NCBI RefSeq assembly: GCF_028640845.1 | Contig: NC_080541.1 | Coordinates: 158,976,502-159,040,501, forward strand | Direction of reading: 5' to 3' | Source of the DNA: Ahaetulla prasina | Taxonomy: Eukaryota > Chordata > Lepidosauria > Squamata > Colubridae | Length of the DNA stretch: 64,000 nucleotides | Part shown: positions 44,156-54,656 of the stretch, piece by piece | Layout: every line of letters begins with the position of its first letter | Position numbering within the stretch: position 1 is the first letter of the stretch | The notes under the pieces: model-generated | What the model was told of the DNA's origin: nothing | The model's input: only the letters and a program-made list of their open reading frames with translations | The model's database searches: none | Made by a program: the position numbers and the translations under genes

Positions 44156-44230
44156 TGTTTTCTGAGGTTTTCGCGGGCGTTTGTATGTAGGTCTTTGGTT
44201 ATTCGGGTTTTCTCCCGCGTAAAATTGGAA
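44156..44230 (-). repeat. Penelope pseudo-LTR end, duplicated fragment
   Basis: 75 bases beginning TGTTTTCTGAGGTTTTCGCG, identical in layout to the start of the element at 45021, then cut at the duplication junction. Confidence 0.88.
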
Positions 44231-44354
44231 GAGTGGTGGACTTCAACTCCCAGAATTCCCCAGCCCGCAACTTCATCATATTTATAGCTCATGCTGTCTG
44301 GGGAATTCTGGGAGTTGAAGTCACTCTTCAAGGGGCCAAGTTTGGACACCCCTG
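44231..44354. mobile_element. Truncated F1 MITE (duplicate)
   Basis: Duplicate of 43367-43490 lacking the left terminus. The right GTCTATAC flank is kept at 44355-44362. Confidence 0.9.
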
Positions 44355-45020
44355 GTCTATACTATCTATGTTATATTCAACACCGTAGGCTTGTTCGAAA
44401 ATTCTTTGGGGGAAGTAATATAGGAGTACCTTCCCTTCTTATAAGAAAAGTAGCCAGGTAAATTCTAGCCTCTTCATGTACATTATTATTTTCTATGTAA
44501 CTGAAATCACTTATTAAAGAACTGCCCTTCTTTAATAGTCATTTGGTAATTTCCACTATAAACTGATCATTCAGATTTTAATTCAATAGGTATTTGAATT
44601 AAAGAGAAGATTTTCTTTATAAATATTCCCTTCATGCTACCTAGTGTAATGTTGCAAACCTGATCTGACAAAATGATTTGGTGTATGCATGTGTACTTCT
44701 CAGAGACTCCTTAATGATTGGTGGCTGCATGAGTCCAGAGAAAAGCAACATTTGGAAGTGTGAAAAATGTACATTGTTTAAATAGCCTATAGATCTGATT
44801 TTCGGTAACACTGAGTTTGTGGATACTCCCATTAAGCATTTCAGCATAGGTTAAATTGAGAGCATGTGTTCCCTTTTTTTTCAGCACATCGTCTGGATAA
44901 TATAATATCTTTATTTATTTTTTATTTATTTATTTATTTTGTCACAACAATATATATAACTATCATACAGAAAGGTTATATAGTATATAAAGGTGTAAGC
45001 AATATACATATATATATATA

Positions 45021-45849
45021 TGTTTTCTGAGGTTTTCGCGGGCGTTTGTATGTAGGTCTTTGGTTATTCGGGTTTTCTCCTGCGTAAAATTGGAAGTGTC
45101 TTGGCGACGTTTCGACAAAGTCTAATTCGTCATCTTCAGGCTTCAGCTTTGTGCTTCTGGGAGCAATGTGTGATTGCAGCTGTTTCTTCCTTTTTAACTG
45201 CTAGTGGGGTTTGAACTGATTGGGTGGGAGCTTGGCTGTGCTCTGATTGGATGGGGTTTTTTTGTGCTCTGATTGGCTGGGGGTGTGTCCTGTTTGGGTG
45301 GGGGCTTGGTTGTGCTCAGATTAGTCTGAGTTGCAGGGGGATTTGAGCTGGTGAGCTGCACTGCTGCTGTTTGGCTTCGTGTTCGTGGTCGTGCTACATC
45401 TTCATAGTGGGTGTCAGTCTGCTGCATGTATGGATTGGAGGGGTTTGAAATGGCCAATGTTGCAGCTGCGGTCTGGCTTCTGGTCCTTGGTCGTGCTTCC
45501 TGATCAGTGTGGGTTTGGGTCTGCTTTCTGGGTGGATGTGTGGTGGTGACATCCTGTGTGGACCTCGTGAGTGTGGGTCTGGTGTCATTCCTCGTGTTAA
45601 GGACTCGTTTGTCAATAAGGGCGGGTTTCCAAATGGCTGGTAGGCGGGAGGTATCATCTCGTTTGTTCATGCTGTGTGGGCGTTTTTCTATCTTGATGGC
45701 TTCTCTGATTATTCTATTGTTAAAGTGTTCAGTTTTGGCGATAGTTCTGGTCTTTTTAAAGTCTATATCGTGTCCTGTGGCTTTAAGGTGTTGGACCAGG
45801 GAAGAAGTTGGTTCCTCTTTTTTGACTGAGTTCTTGTGTTCTTCAATGC

Positions 45850-45852
<3 letters not shown>
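45021..45852 (-). mobile_element. Penelope-like element, 3' part (GIY-YIG end, tail, pLTR)
   Basis: Same family as the 17-26 kb complex but more diverged (CGCGGGCG for CACGGGTG). On the minus strand it begins inside the GIY-YIG domain at [19 protein letters not shown] (right edge 45852), continues through [19 protein letters not shown] and KRDDTSRLPAIWKPALIDK, the Pro/Thr-rich tail (ORF 45194-45670) and the pLTR with the motif at 45105-45130. It is 5'-truncated, so no RT. Embedded in TA repeats on both sides. Confidence 0.9.
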
Positions 45853-45940
<88 letters not shown>

Positions 45941-45950
45941 TATATATATG
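45853..45950. repeat. (TA)n microsatellite
   Basis: About 45 TA units at the right edge of the Penelope insertion. The YIYIY translations are not genes. Confidence 0.97.
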
Positions 45951-46450
45951 AAGAAGAAGAAAAAAACAATAGGACAGGAACGGTAGGCACGTTTGTGCGC
46001 TTATGCACGCCCCTTATGGTCCTCTTAGGAATGGGGTGAGGTCAATAGTAGAAAGTTTTTGGTTAAAGCTTTTAGGATTATGAGAAGAGACCACAGAGTC
46101 AGGTAAAGTATTCCAAGCACTGATGATTCTGTTACAGAAGTCATATTTTCTGCAATTTAGATTAAAGCGGTTGACATTAAGTTTTAATCTATTGGTTGCT
46201 CTTGTATTGTTGCAATTAAAGCTGAAGTAGTCTTTGACAGGAAGGACATTACAATAGATGATTCTGTGAGTTAAACTTGGGTCTTGTCGAAGGCGATGGA
46301 GTTCCAAGTTTTCCAAGCCCATGATTTCAAGTCTAGTGGGATAAGGTATTTTGTTGTTTACAGAGGAATGGAGAACTCTTCTTGTAAAATATTTCTGGAC
46401 ACGTTCAATTGTATTGATGTCAGAGATATGGTGAGGGTTCCACCATCTTC

Positions 46451-47210
46451 TTTCCTGTAAGTCTCCATGAAATTTTCTGCATTTTTAGGCATATGCGTAA
46501 AGATCTGTCTATATTTCAAATGCATATTTTCTTAATATATAGATTTATTGGACATGTTTTTGTTTTGTTTTGTTTTGTTAAAAAAAACAGAGAACTATAG
46601 TGTTGTTAAATTTGAAGATGTGTGAAAACTGAATGATAATTGCATGCCGGTTTGCTTATTAATCCTGGAAGTGCTAATTGGGTCAGTTTATATTAAAATG
46701 CAAACCAAACAAATTACTTATCCCTCCTTAATTCTAAACTAGAATTGCTAATGTTTTTCAAGCCTGAAGGGGGGAAAAAAACATACCACAAAGTCAGTTT
46801 TGAAGCCAATTGGATTACTTCACAGGTGACAACATTCTCAGCTATGCCTTTGGGCAGTAGAAGGAATTAGAATAGGTTTCTCAATGTGGGTGACCCAGCA
46901 GACACCTTTCAAATTCTGAGAACATATTATGGGCTTTGTCAAAAAAGAAAGCTGCCATGATGGGACGTGGCATGCCATAAAGCATTTATCAGAAGTCCTA
47001 CAAAGATGGTTCGGCAGGTTTAGCATCCTTTATCATTTCCCACAGATTTCTTTGTCAGATGGTGACAACTCCAAACAAAGCATAATTTGTATTTTCTACA
47101 AAATACCTCTGGAACTGATATGGGCCTCAAGGCATTTTTTAAAAAGAAGGATTATGCTTCAGGTTGGTGGTCCAGCAGTTCCCCTTTACCAAAAGCCATG
47201 TCTTTGTATA
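46451..47210. other. Unassigned DNA
   Basis: A TTTTG run at 46558-46578. Nothing else recognisable. Confidence 0.5.
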
Positions 47211-47872
47211 GATAGTCCATGACTTACAACTATTTGTTGAGTGATCATTCAAAGTTACAATGGCACTAAAAAAATTGACTTACGGCTGTTTTTCACACAA
47301 CCATTGCATCATCCCCATGGCCACATGATCAAAAGTCAGATGCTTGGCAAATGGTTCATATTTATGATGGTTGCATTGTCCCAGGCTCATGTGATCTCTT
47401 TTTGTCATCTTCTGACAAGCAAAGGCCATGGGGAATCCAAACTTACTTAACAACCTGGGGTGTTAATCAGCAGGTTCTGACACATTCTGGAGAACCAGTA
47501 GTGAAAATTTTGAATAATTTGGAGAACCGGAAAATACCATCTCTGGCTGGTCCCAGAGTGGGGTGGGAATGGAGATTTTGCAATATACTTCCCTCTGGAG
47601 TGGGAAGGGAATGGGGATTTTGCAGTATCCTTCCCATGGAGTGGGGTAGGAATGGAGATTTTGCTGCATCCTTCCCCTGCCACGTCCACCAAGCCACGCC
47701 CACAGAACTGGTAGTAAAAAAAATGGAATTCCACCACTTTAACAACCATGTTACTAACTTAACAACTGCAGTATATCACTTAACAACTATGGCAAGAAAG
47801 GTCATAAGTTGGGGCAAACTCACTTAAAAACAGAAATTTTGAGCTCAATTGGGGTTGTAGGTCAAGAACTAG
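47211..47872. mobile_element. Palindromic MITE (family F3) split by an F2 MITE
   Basis: Ends TAGTCCATGACTTACAACTA and GTTGTAGGTCAAGAACTA, with interior CATGGCCACATGATCAAAAG. The left half (47211-47454) and right half (47739-47872) are separated by the element at 47455-47738. Confidence 0.75.
47455..47738. mobile_element. hAT-like MITE (family F2), 284 bp
   Basis: Reverse of 42363-42670, with 8-bp TSD TTAACAAC (47447-47454 and 47739-47746). The TIRs are eroded (CTGGGGTGTTAATCA / TGGAATTCCACCACT). Confidence 0.88.
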
Positions 47873-49130
47873 CTATATGTCTTTTTCGATGCCAGCTCAG
47901 ATATTATGGGCTTAAAAAGTATCACTTGGTACAGCTGTATTCTTACAGGGCTGATTAAACACCCAAAGGCAGTTTACGCTTTCCTTGATCTGGTACATAT
48001 TTATTTCTTGCATTTATTGGTCTCCATCCCCATCCTCTTGCGCACAATGTATGTGACATACTGTGGTCTCCTTGCCCTTGTGTCATCAACACATGACTCA
48101 CACTATTTCAGACCAGCAGATTAATTTACAATGATTTTTGAACTCTTCATCTGATGATTTACAGAGCTTCTCTTTATGGGGAATTATCCCTCCCTCCCCT
48201 GCCAATAAACAGTTCCAAGGTTCAACAATTTGGGACCTCCTTTTACCATAGCAACAGCAGTAAATTTGCCACTGGAGAAGTATACGTTAGAAGGTCATAG
48301 GCCCGCCTTGCTTGGCAATTTAGAAATGAAGGGCCTTTGAGTGGCGATTTATTATTTGAGTGGAAAGGAAAGGAAAAGAGAGGAAGAAAGCCAAGCCAAG
48401 TTAAAGGAAAACCTAAAGGTACAGATGGCAAAGTTTGCTGAGAATTATGAATTAATCATTCAGTTTTCCACAAATTACAGAGGCCTACCTGACAATTTGC
48501 TGGTCACTACAAGATGACTCACTTTGTGAGAATAAAGCTGCTTTGTGGAAGCATGGCACATTCACAATAACTCATTAAAACCTTTGATCGTTCTCCACTA
48601 TTAGCTGTTTTCAATGCTTTTTAACTTACTCATTTTATACACTGCATTATGTGGGCACAGGTCACAAGCACATGTGGGTGTGTGAAAGAGACACACATAC
48701 ACACAGAGAGAGAGAAAACAACCACATTCTTCTCTCTCTTCTGACCATAAGTCATACCTGTACTGAACTAGGATCTGTAAGTACTGTAATTTACATTAAT
48801 ATTATACTGCTTCCCCATAGCAAGGTTCAGTACATACAATACGAACCTGGAGTCTTGAGCTGAATTTTATTGTTTATTGGCTGTTAATGAGTTTTGGAGT
48901 TATTTTTGAGAATATTTTCCTTCAACAGAAGGAAAATATTCAGGGATCTGGTTGTCTGAAATCTACAAAGTTCAGTTAAACTTAAGGCCTAGTTTCTTAA
49001 TAATGCAATTAATTTTGGTTTCATTGTATTTTCTGAAAAGCAACAGACACTTCCCAAACTTGTCTTTCCTTCTTTCATAAAGAAATATATTCAGCTTTTT
49101 GATTAGACTTTTCTGTGTAGTTTGTGGAAG
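47873..49130. other. Unassigned DNA
   Basis: Short CA/GA-rich run at 48690-48720. No gene recognised. Confidence 0.5.
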
Positions 49131-49138
49131 GATTTTTC

Positions 49139-49262
49139 AGTCTTTCCTTGTCTTGGCAACTTTAGATTGTGTGGACTTCATTTCCCAGAATTCTTGCTGA
49201 CATGGCAATTCTGGGAGTTGAAGCTCACACATCTTAAAGTTGCCAAGGTTGAGAAATACTAT
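49139..49262. mobile_element. Palindromic MITE related to family F1
   Basis: GTGTGGACTTCATTTCCCAG and CTGGGAGTTGAAGCTCACAC form inverted arms, with outer arms TTGGCAACTTTA and TAAAGTTGCCAAGG. TSD not clear. Confidence 0.65.
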
Positions 49263-49510
49263 TCTAGATCACTTGGATCACTTGGGTCACTTATGTTATT
49301 ATTTTATATCCTTTTCTTACCATTAAATATCAACTTGATCCTGGATTAATCACATGTTTAGGTTAAAAGTTCTTAATTGTGGAGGCATTGTTAGTTTTAC
49401 CAACAAAAACCAACAGAGGTTGTGTTCCATAGGAAATCTAGATGTAGGTGCAATGATGAAAAATAATGAAATGTGCCTCATAGCATCACAGCACAAGTCT
49501 CAGGCTCTTG

Positions 49511-50612
49511 TATTTTTTTGTATTTTTGTATTTTTTTAAATTTTATTTTGTCACAACAGTATACACAAACATCGACATAAAACAACAACACATCATAAAA
49601 GAAATATATATATATAAGCAAAAGTATGCAACAACTATGTTAATTTGATATAATGAAGGGAACAATAGGACAGGAACGGTAGGCACTTTTGTGCTCTTAT
49701 GCACGCCCTTTATAGTCCTCTTAGGAATGAGGTGAGGTCAATAGTAGACAGTTTTTGGTTGAAGATTTTGGGATTTTGAGTAGAGACTATGGAGTCAGGT
49801 AATGAGTTCCAAGCGTTAACAACTCTGTTACAGAAGTCATATTTTCTGCAATCAAGTTTGAAGCGGTTGACATTAAGTTTGAATCTGTTGTTTGCTCTTG
49901 TATTATTGCAATTGAAGCGGAAGTAGTCTTTTACAGGAAAAATATTGCAATAGATGATTCTGTGAGTTAAACATAGGTCATGTCGGAGTCGGCGGAGTTC
50001 TAAGTTTTCTAATCCCAGGATTTCAAGCCTGGTGGCATAAGGTATTTTGTTGTTTTCGGAGGAGCGAAAAACTCTCCTAGTAAAATATTTCTGGGCGCGT
50101 TTGATTGTATTAATGTCAGAAATGTGGTATGGGTTCCAGACAGATGAGCTGTATTCAAGAATAGGTCTTGCAAATGTTTTGTATGCTCTGATTAGTAGTG
50201 TAGAGTTTTTGGAAAAGAAGCTGCGTAAAATTAGGTTTACAACTCTTAGAGCCTTTTTTGCTATGTAGCTACAGTGGGCTTTGGCATTTAGGTTATTTGA
50301 TATGAAAACTCCAAGGTCTTTGACAGGGTGGGGGTCATCAGTAAGGTAATGTCCATCAAGCTTGTACTTGTTATTAGGGTTCTTTTTTCCAATATGTAAG
50401 ACTGAGCATTTGCTGGTTGAGATTTGGAGTTGCCAAGTTTTAGACCAATTTGAAAACAAAGTCAAGGTCTTCTTGAAGGGTAGAAGTATTGTTAGTGGTA
50501 TTAAATAGTTTGACATCGTCAGCAAAGAGAACACAATAACTTGAGATAAGGTCACAGAGATCATTTATGTATAGTATGAAGAGCGTCATGAAGAGTGTTT
50601 GGGTCCAAACAC
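49511..50612 (-). mobile_element. CR1/jockey-group LINE, best copy of its family
   Basis: Minus-strand LINE. The 3' terminus (left) is A-rich with ...TGTTGTGACAAAATAAAATT. The conserved 3'UTR block (GTAGGCACTTTTGTGCTCTT on the plus strand) lies at 49679-49700, and coding sequence runs rightwards to 50612. 5'-truncated within the RT. Confidence 0.87.
49710..50605 (-). pseudogene. CR1/jockey-group LINE reverse transcriptase, C-terminal part
   Basis: ORF 49710-50564 (284 aa) reads, after a misframed start, TWQLQISTSKCSVLHIGKKN, VKDLGVFISNNLNAKAHCSY, LLIRAYKTFARPILEYSSSV, RLEILGLENLELRRLRHD and ends [17 protein letters not shown]. The catalytic box FADDVKLFNTT and LYINDLCDLI sit just upstream (about 50500-50590) in a different frame, so a frameshift near 50460 separates palm from thumb. 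The remaining frame is clean, implying moderate age. The superfamily is inferred from motif style. Confidence 0.85.
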
Positions 50613-50999
50613 TGATTGGAATATGTTTGAAGATACCTCTGCAGACCTGGATGAACTCACAGATACTGTAACATCATATGTCAGCTTCTGTGAAGACCTT
50701 TGTGTACCTACAAGGAACTTGCGAATATACAGTAACAACAAACCTTGGTTCACCTAAACTTAAGCAGCTACGTCATTCCAAAGAGGAAGCCTACAGAAAA
50801 GATGATAAAATGCTGTACAATCAGGCCAGAAATGCACTAACAAGGGAGATCAGAGCAGCAAAAAGAAGCTACTCTGAAAAGCTAAAGAATCAGTTTTCAG
50901 CAAATGAACCAGCAAACATGGAAAACTCTTAAAAATATCACCGGCTATGGCAAACTTCCTTCCCAGGCTGAAGGTAATCAACAACTGGCAGATGACCTG
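50613..50999 (+). pseudogene. CR1/L2-group LINE ORF2, region before RT (left of L1)
   Basis: Third copy of the family at 1-1570. TDWNMFEDTSADLDELTDTV, then CEDLCVPTRNL, KQLRHSKEEAYRKDDKMLYN and RAAKRSYSEKLKNQFSANEP represent the linker between endonuclease and RT. Stops and shifts occur (for example after NKPWFT). It continues at 53896 after the L1. Confidence 0.85.
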
Positions 51000-51640
51000 G
51001 AACTTCCGGTTTGGCACCGTAGGTGATGGCGGTGATCTTTACGATCACCAACCTCTGGATTATGTGGAATCGCTAGGACAGCTTAAATCTGCTGTCCAGC
51101 GGTTCGGAAAACCCCTTCTTCGGGAGAAGGAGAAGGTGGTGAGCTGAGGGCAGAGGTTGAATTTCCCTAAAGCCCCTGAGAAAAAAGGGGTTTGAAGGGT
51201 TAAGTTCCCTCCAGTAACCCGAAGTGCTCCAGATCCGAGGATTCTTCTGCTTTGGCGGAACCAATCACCACGACCAAACGCCGAGATTTATTTTGGACAA
51301 TAAAGGATTATACCGGACAGAACGAAAGTGGGAGAACTTTATGCAAGTAGCCAAGCCGATTCCCCGATACTTTGTAACAAGCTTGAAAACAGTAAAAAAA
51401 TGGAGGCGAATTGTTAACAAGTTAACGAGTGGAAAGCGAAAGCGATACTTTCAGCGTTCCGTCTGCAGTTGGTAATTTGCATGTTACTTGCTGCTTTTAC
51501 TCTTTAACTCTTTGCTGCCTGCTGATAGAATCTAGGGGAGATTTTTAAATACTGCTTTAAAAGACTGTGTTTTTTAGAGGTTAAGAAGATTTAAAGTGAA
51601 TATTAAGTTGGAAATAAATAAATATATAATTTTATAGAAG

Positions 51641-52500
51641 ATGGCAGCCAAACAATTAAAGTCTACTGTAACAAAGAGCTCTGGAACTTTATCAGCTGGT
51701 GCCTCTCCAGCTCATACAGCAGAGACTAGAACATTGAATTTAGAGGCGTTACAAGAGAACTTAAAAGGCTTTATAGAAGAAAATTTAAAGTAATAACTGA
51801 TGAGATGTCTGAAATGAAAGAGCAGATATCAGAAATTCAAGTGGGAAATAAAGAAGTTAAAGAAGGATTTGTAATGGCAGTACAAAGTTTGGCAACGAAT
51901 GTGATTTTATTGGAAGAGGAGGTTGAAGAAATTAAGCAACATAATTTAAAATTAGAAAATAAAATGGATGAATTTCAAAGTAAAATGGAAAAACAGAGGA
52001 TGAAATAGTTTTGATACAATATAGAAATATGGAATTTGCTCTTAGAATTCGAGGTTTGAAAGAAAATAAGGAAGAGAATTTAAGGAAATTTTTCTGAAGT
52101 ATTTGCTGAGATATTAGCAGCTCGTCCAGCAGATGTGGCTTATCAAATTGATAAAATATATCGTGTGAATTCTTGGATAGCAAGGCAAAAAAGTTGCCAA
52201 GGGATGTTGTTATTTATTTTACAAACAGAACAGTGAGAAATCAGATTTTGCAAGCTTCATATAAGGGGAGAAGATTCAGATTGCTGGTCAAGATATTTTG
52301 ATATTAAAGGAAATTCCACCAAAATGTTAAGGGCTAGGAAGGAATTTGCCTTCCTGGTGAATGAACTTAAAAACATCAGATTGAATATAGATGGGATATT
52401 CCAACTGGTATAATAGTATATTATGCAGGAAAGTATATCGTTTCAATACGGTTGGAAAAGCAAGAGAATTTTATGTTGAGGTATTAAAGTTGGAAGTCTT
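51641..52500 (+). pseudogene. L1 ORF1 (RNA-binding protein) remnant
   Basis: Starts ATG at 51641 (MAAKQLKSTVTKSSG). The frame breaks near 51791. The coiled-coil segment 51805-52008 (MSEMKEQISEIQVGNKEVKE, then a Glu/Lys/Leu-rich heptad region) is followed by RRM-like remnants (FALRIRGLKENKEENLR) with shifts. L1 ORF1 proteins are trimeric coiled-coil nucleic acid chaperones. This one is broken in at least three places. Confidence 0.8.
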
Positions 52501-52776
52501 CCCCATTGGAAGCTAGAGGAAGGAGGCTGAAGTGAAGTAAAGAGAAGTGAAGCAGGTACAAGAACAGATTGTGATGGAAGAAGATTTATTACAAGTGTTG
52601 GAAATACCTACGACGGGTTTAGATTCAAAAGAACAAAGGTTGACAAGAGCTGCTGCTAAACGCAAGGAACAAGAGATGAAGGCACAACAACAACTGGCAA
52701 CTACTACAACGGAAACAGTGGAGGAGCAAGGCCTAAAGTAAAATGTGATCTGCGGCTGGTGTTCCAAAAGTTTCCT

Positions 52777-53270
52777 ATCTTGGAATGTTAATGGCCTGAA
52801 CTCACCGTAGAAGAGAAGGAAAGTATTTCATTATTTGAAACAATTTAAAAATGACATTACCTGTTTACAAGAAACACATATTAGATCTTGCTAAATGTTG
52901 GAGATGCGATTGTGAAGATGCTACTTATTACCATATATGGTGGACTTGTAAAAAAGTTAAAGCATTTTGGATTAAAGTATGGTGGATCATGCAGAATATT
53001 TTGAAAAGAAGATTAAGTTTACTCCGCAGTTCTTTCTACTAGGAATAATTATGGACTATACAGCTATAGAGACTAAATTGATTTTGAACTTAATAACAGT
53101 CGCAAGACTTTTGATTGCTCAGTATTGGAAGAAAGAAGAATTACCTACAATCAAGAATGGACACTCAAAGTATCAAATCTGGCAGAGATGACAAAATCTC
53201 CGCTTACTTGAAAGACTATACACTAGAAAATATATTTTAGAATGGAAAATGTGGATTGATTATATTTAAA
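52777..53270 (+). pseudogene. L1 ORF2: endonuclease start joined to C-terminal Cys region
   Basis: The start of ORF2 (WNVNGLNSP, KRRKVFHYLKQFKNDITCLQ, ETHIR) jumps at about 52888-52893 to the C-terminal Cys-rich segment (CWRCDCEDATYYHIWWTC, KVKAFWIKVWWIMQNILK) and the final part ending WKMWIDYI near 53268. The rest of the endonuclease and the whole RT are deleted. This looks like an internally deleted, non-autonomous L1 copy. Confidence 0.87.
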
Positions 53271-53449
53271 ATAAGTATCAGATAAAAAAATATTGAATAG
53301 CATATGAGTAAATTTAGGAAATATTTTGTATTAGATATATTTTGAAGGAGAGGGAATTGAGAGTGTGACTAAGTGTGGTGTGACTAGAGATTATAATTTA
53401 GGAATTATTTTGGTTTATGATTGTTAGGTTTGATACCCTGCATTTTGTT

Positions 53450-53770
53450 CTGGGAAGTCGGGATGGGGGGTGGCGGGTAAGGGGGAGGGGAATTGGGGGG
53501 GGTTTGGTAGAGATGGAGTGATGGTTAATGTACAGGGATTATTGAAGAAATATAATTAATGTAGGATCGGATCTGCATAGTTACCATTTTAGAACGGTGA
53601 GGAGGGAGAAAAGAGAGAGTAGGAGGTAGGAAAGAGGAGAAGAGGAAGGAAGAGGGATAGTAGAGGGAGAAGGAAGGTATAGGGTGGAGGGAGGAGCGGA
53701 TGTAGATAAGAGAAGGAGAGGAAGGTTTGGAAAGTAAAAGAAGGTAGAAGAGGGAAGAGTGTTAAAAAGG
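53450..53770 (+). other. G-rich and purine-rich tract in L1 3'UTR
   Basis: G runs (GGGATGGGGGGTGGCGGGTA near 53460, GGGGGGGG near 53500) and a nearly pure A/G stretch at about 53591-53770. L1 3'UTRs often carry such tracts, which may form G-quadruplexes. Confidence 0.75.
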
Positions 53771-53895
53771 GGGGTGGTGACTGGGCAAGCCCGACTAATT
53801 GTATACAACTGTACATTGGATGAATTATTTGATATGATTGTAAAAATAAAACTTTTTATGAGAAAAAAAAAAAACAACAACTGGCAGATGACCTG

Positions 53896-54656
53896 AATGA
53901 GTTTTACTGCAGGTTTGAAAGGAAACTACAGCCATCTATCTCCACAACCCCCATTTCAGACACACCAACAACAGCCAAGCCTCCTAACACTGACCCCATT
54001 CCATTGCGTTCACAACCCCTAGTGATCACAGAAAAGGAAGCAGGACCTATTTCACAGACAAAAGCCAGAAAAAGCTCAAGGCCCAGACAAGATAACTCCT
54101 TCTTGCTTAAAAGTCTGTGCTGACCAATTGGCCCCCATCTTCACCCATATTTTCAATAAATCACTAGAGATGTGCTATGTTCCTTCTTGCTTCAAATGTT
54201 CTACCATCATCCCAGTGCCGAAGAAGCCCACCATCAAGGAACTGAATGACTACAGACAGTTGCTTTAACATCTGTAGTCATGAAAACCTTTGAAAGGCTA
54301 GTGCTTTCCTACTTGAAAACCACAACAGATCCACTGTTAAACCCCTTGCAATTTGCATACCGAGCAAATAGATCAACAGATGATGCTGTTAATATGGCTC
54401 TGCACTATATCCTACAATATCTTGAGTCTCCAAAGACCTATGCAAGGGTCCTTTTTGTAGACTTTAGTTCAGCATTCAATACCATCATTCCAGACATTCT
54501 TCTAACTAAGCTAAACCAGCTACAGGTACCGGAACAGACTTTCAGATGACACAACAGTGATTGGTCTCATTCGAGACAATGACGAATCTGCATATAGATG
54601 AGTGGTCGAACGACTAGCCTTGTGGTGCAACCAAAACAATCTGGAACTGAACACAC
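53896..54656 (+). pseudogene. CR1/L2-group LINE RT (right of L1), palm deleted
   Basis: Resumes after the L1: NEFYCRFERKLQPSISTTPI, then finger-region pieces, and ORF 54280-54549 with [40 protein letters not shown] and LFVDFSSAFNTIIPD. At about 54539 the sequence jumps from VPEQT directly to the residues just after the catalytic Phe (DDTTV), losing about 190 bases that encode the palm. It ends at 54656 (NLELNT), where other sequence begins. Here the codon that is TGA in the first copy reads CGA. Confidence 0.88.

Larger units (their letters stand above)
43367..45095. repeat. 864-bp tandem duplication
   Basis: 43367-44230 is repeated at 44231-45095: part of the F1 MITE, unassigned DNA, a LINE 3' end, a TA run and the first 75 bases of a Penelope pLTR. 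The junction at 44230/44231 joins ATTGGAAG (pLTR) to AGTGGTGGAC (inside the MITE), with GAAG shared. Only a few differences separate the units. Confidence 0.93.
44906..46450 (-). mobile_element. CR1/jockey-group LINE, interrupted by Penelope in its 3'UTR
   Basis: The minus-strand LINE 3' end (44906-45020) resumes at 45950 with ACAATAGGACAGGAACGGTA. The coding remnant 46014-46322 reads MGLENLELHRLRQD, LTHRIIYCNVLPVKDYF, RKYDFCNRIISAWNTLPDSV to FLRGP. The insertion lies in the TA-rich part of the 3'UTR. 5'-truncated near 46450. Confidence 0.82.
51000..53874 (+). mobile_element. L1 LINE with large internal ORF2 deletion
   Basis: Inserted in the L2-like LINE with a 21-nt perfect TSD (50979-50999 and 53875-53895; begins CAACAACTGG, ends GATGACCTG). 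It has a 5'UTR (51000-51640), ORF1 remnants, the start of ORF2, the end of ORF2, a purine-rich 3'UTR and a short poly(A). About 2.9 kb in place of the usual 6 kb or so, because most of ORF2 is missing. Confidence 0.92.

Noticed and set aside
45507..46039. Open frames with long YIYIY runs
   Set aside because: Created by the (TA)n array joined to antisense Penelope sequence.
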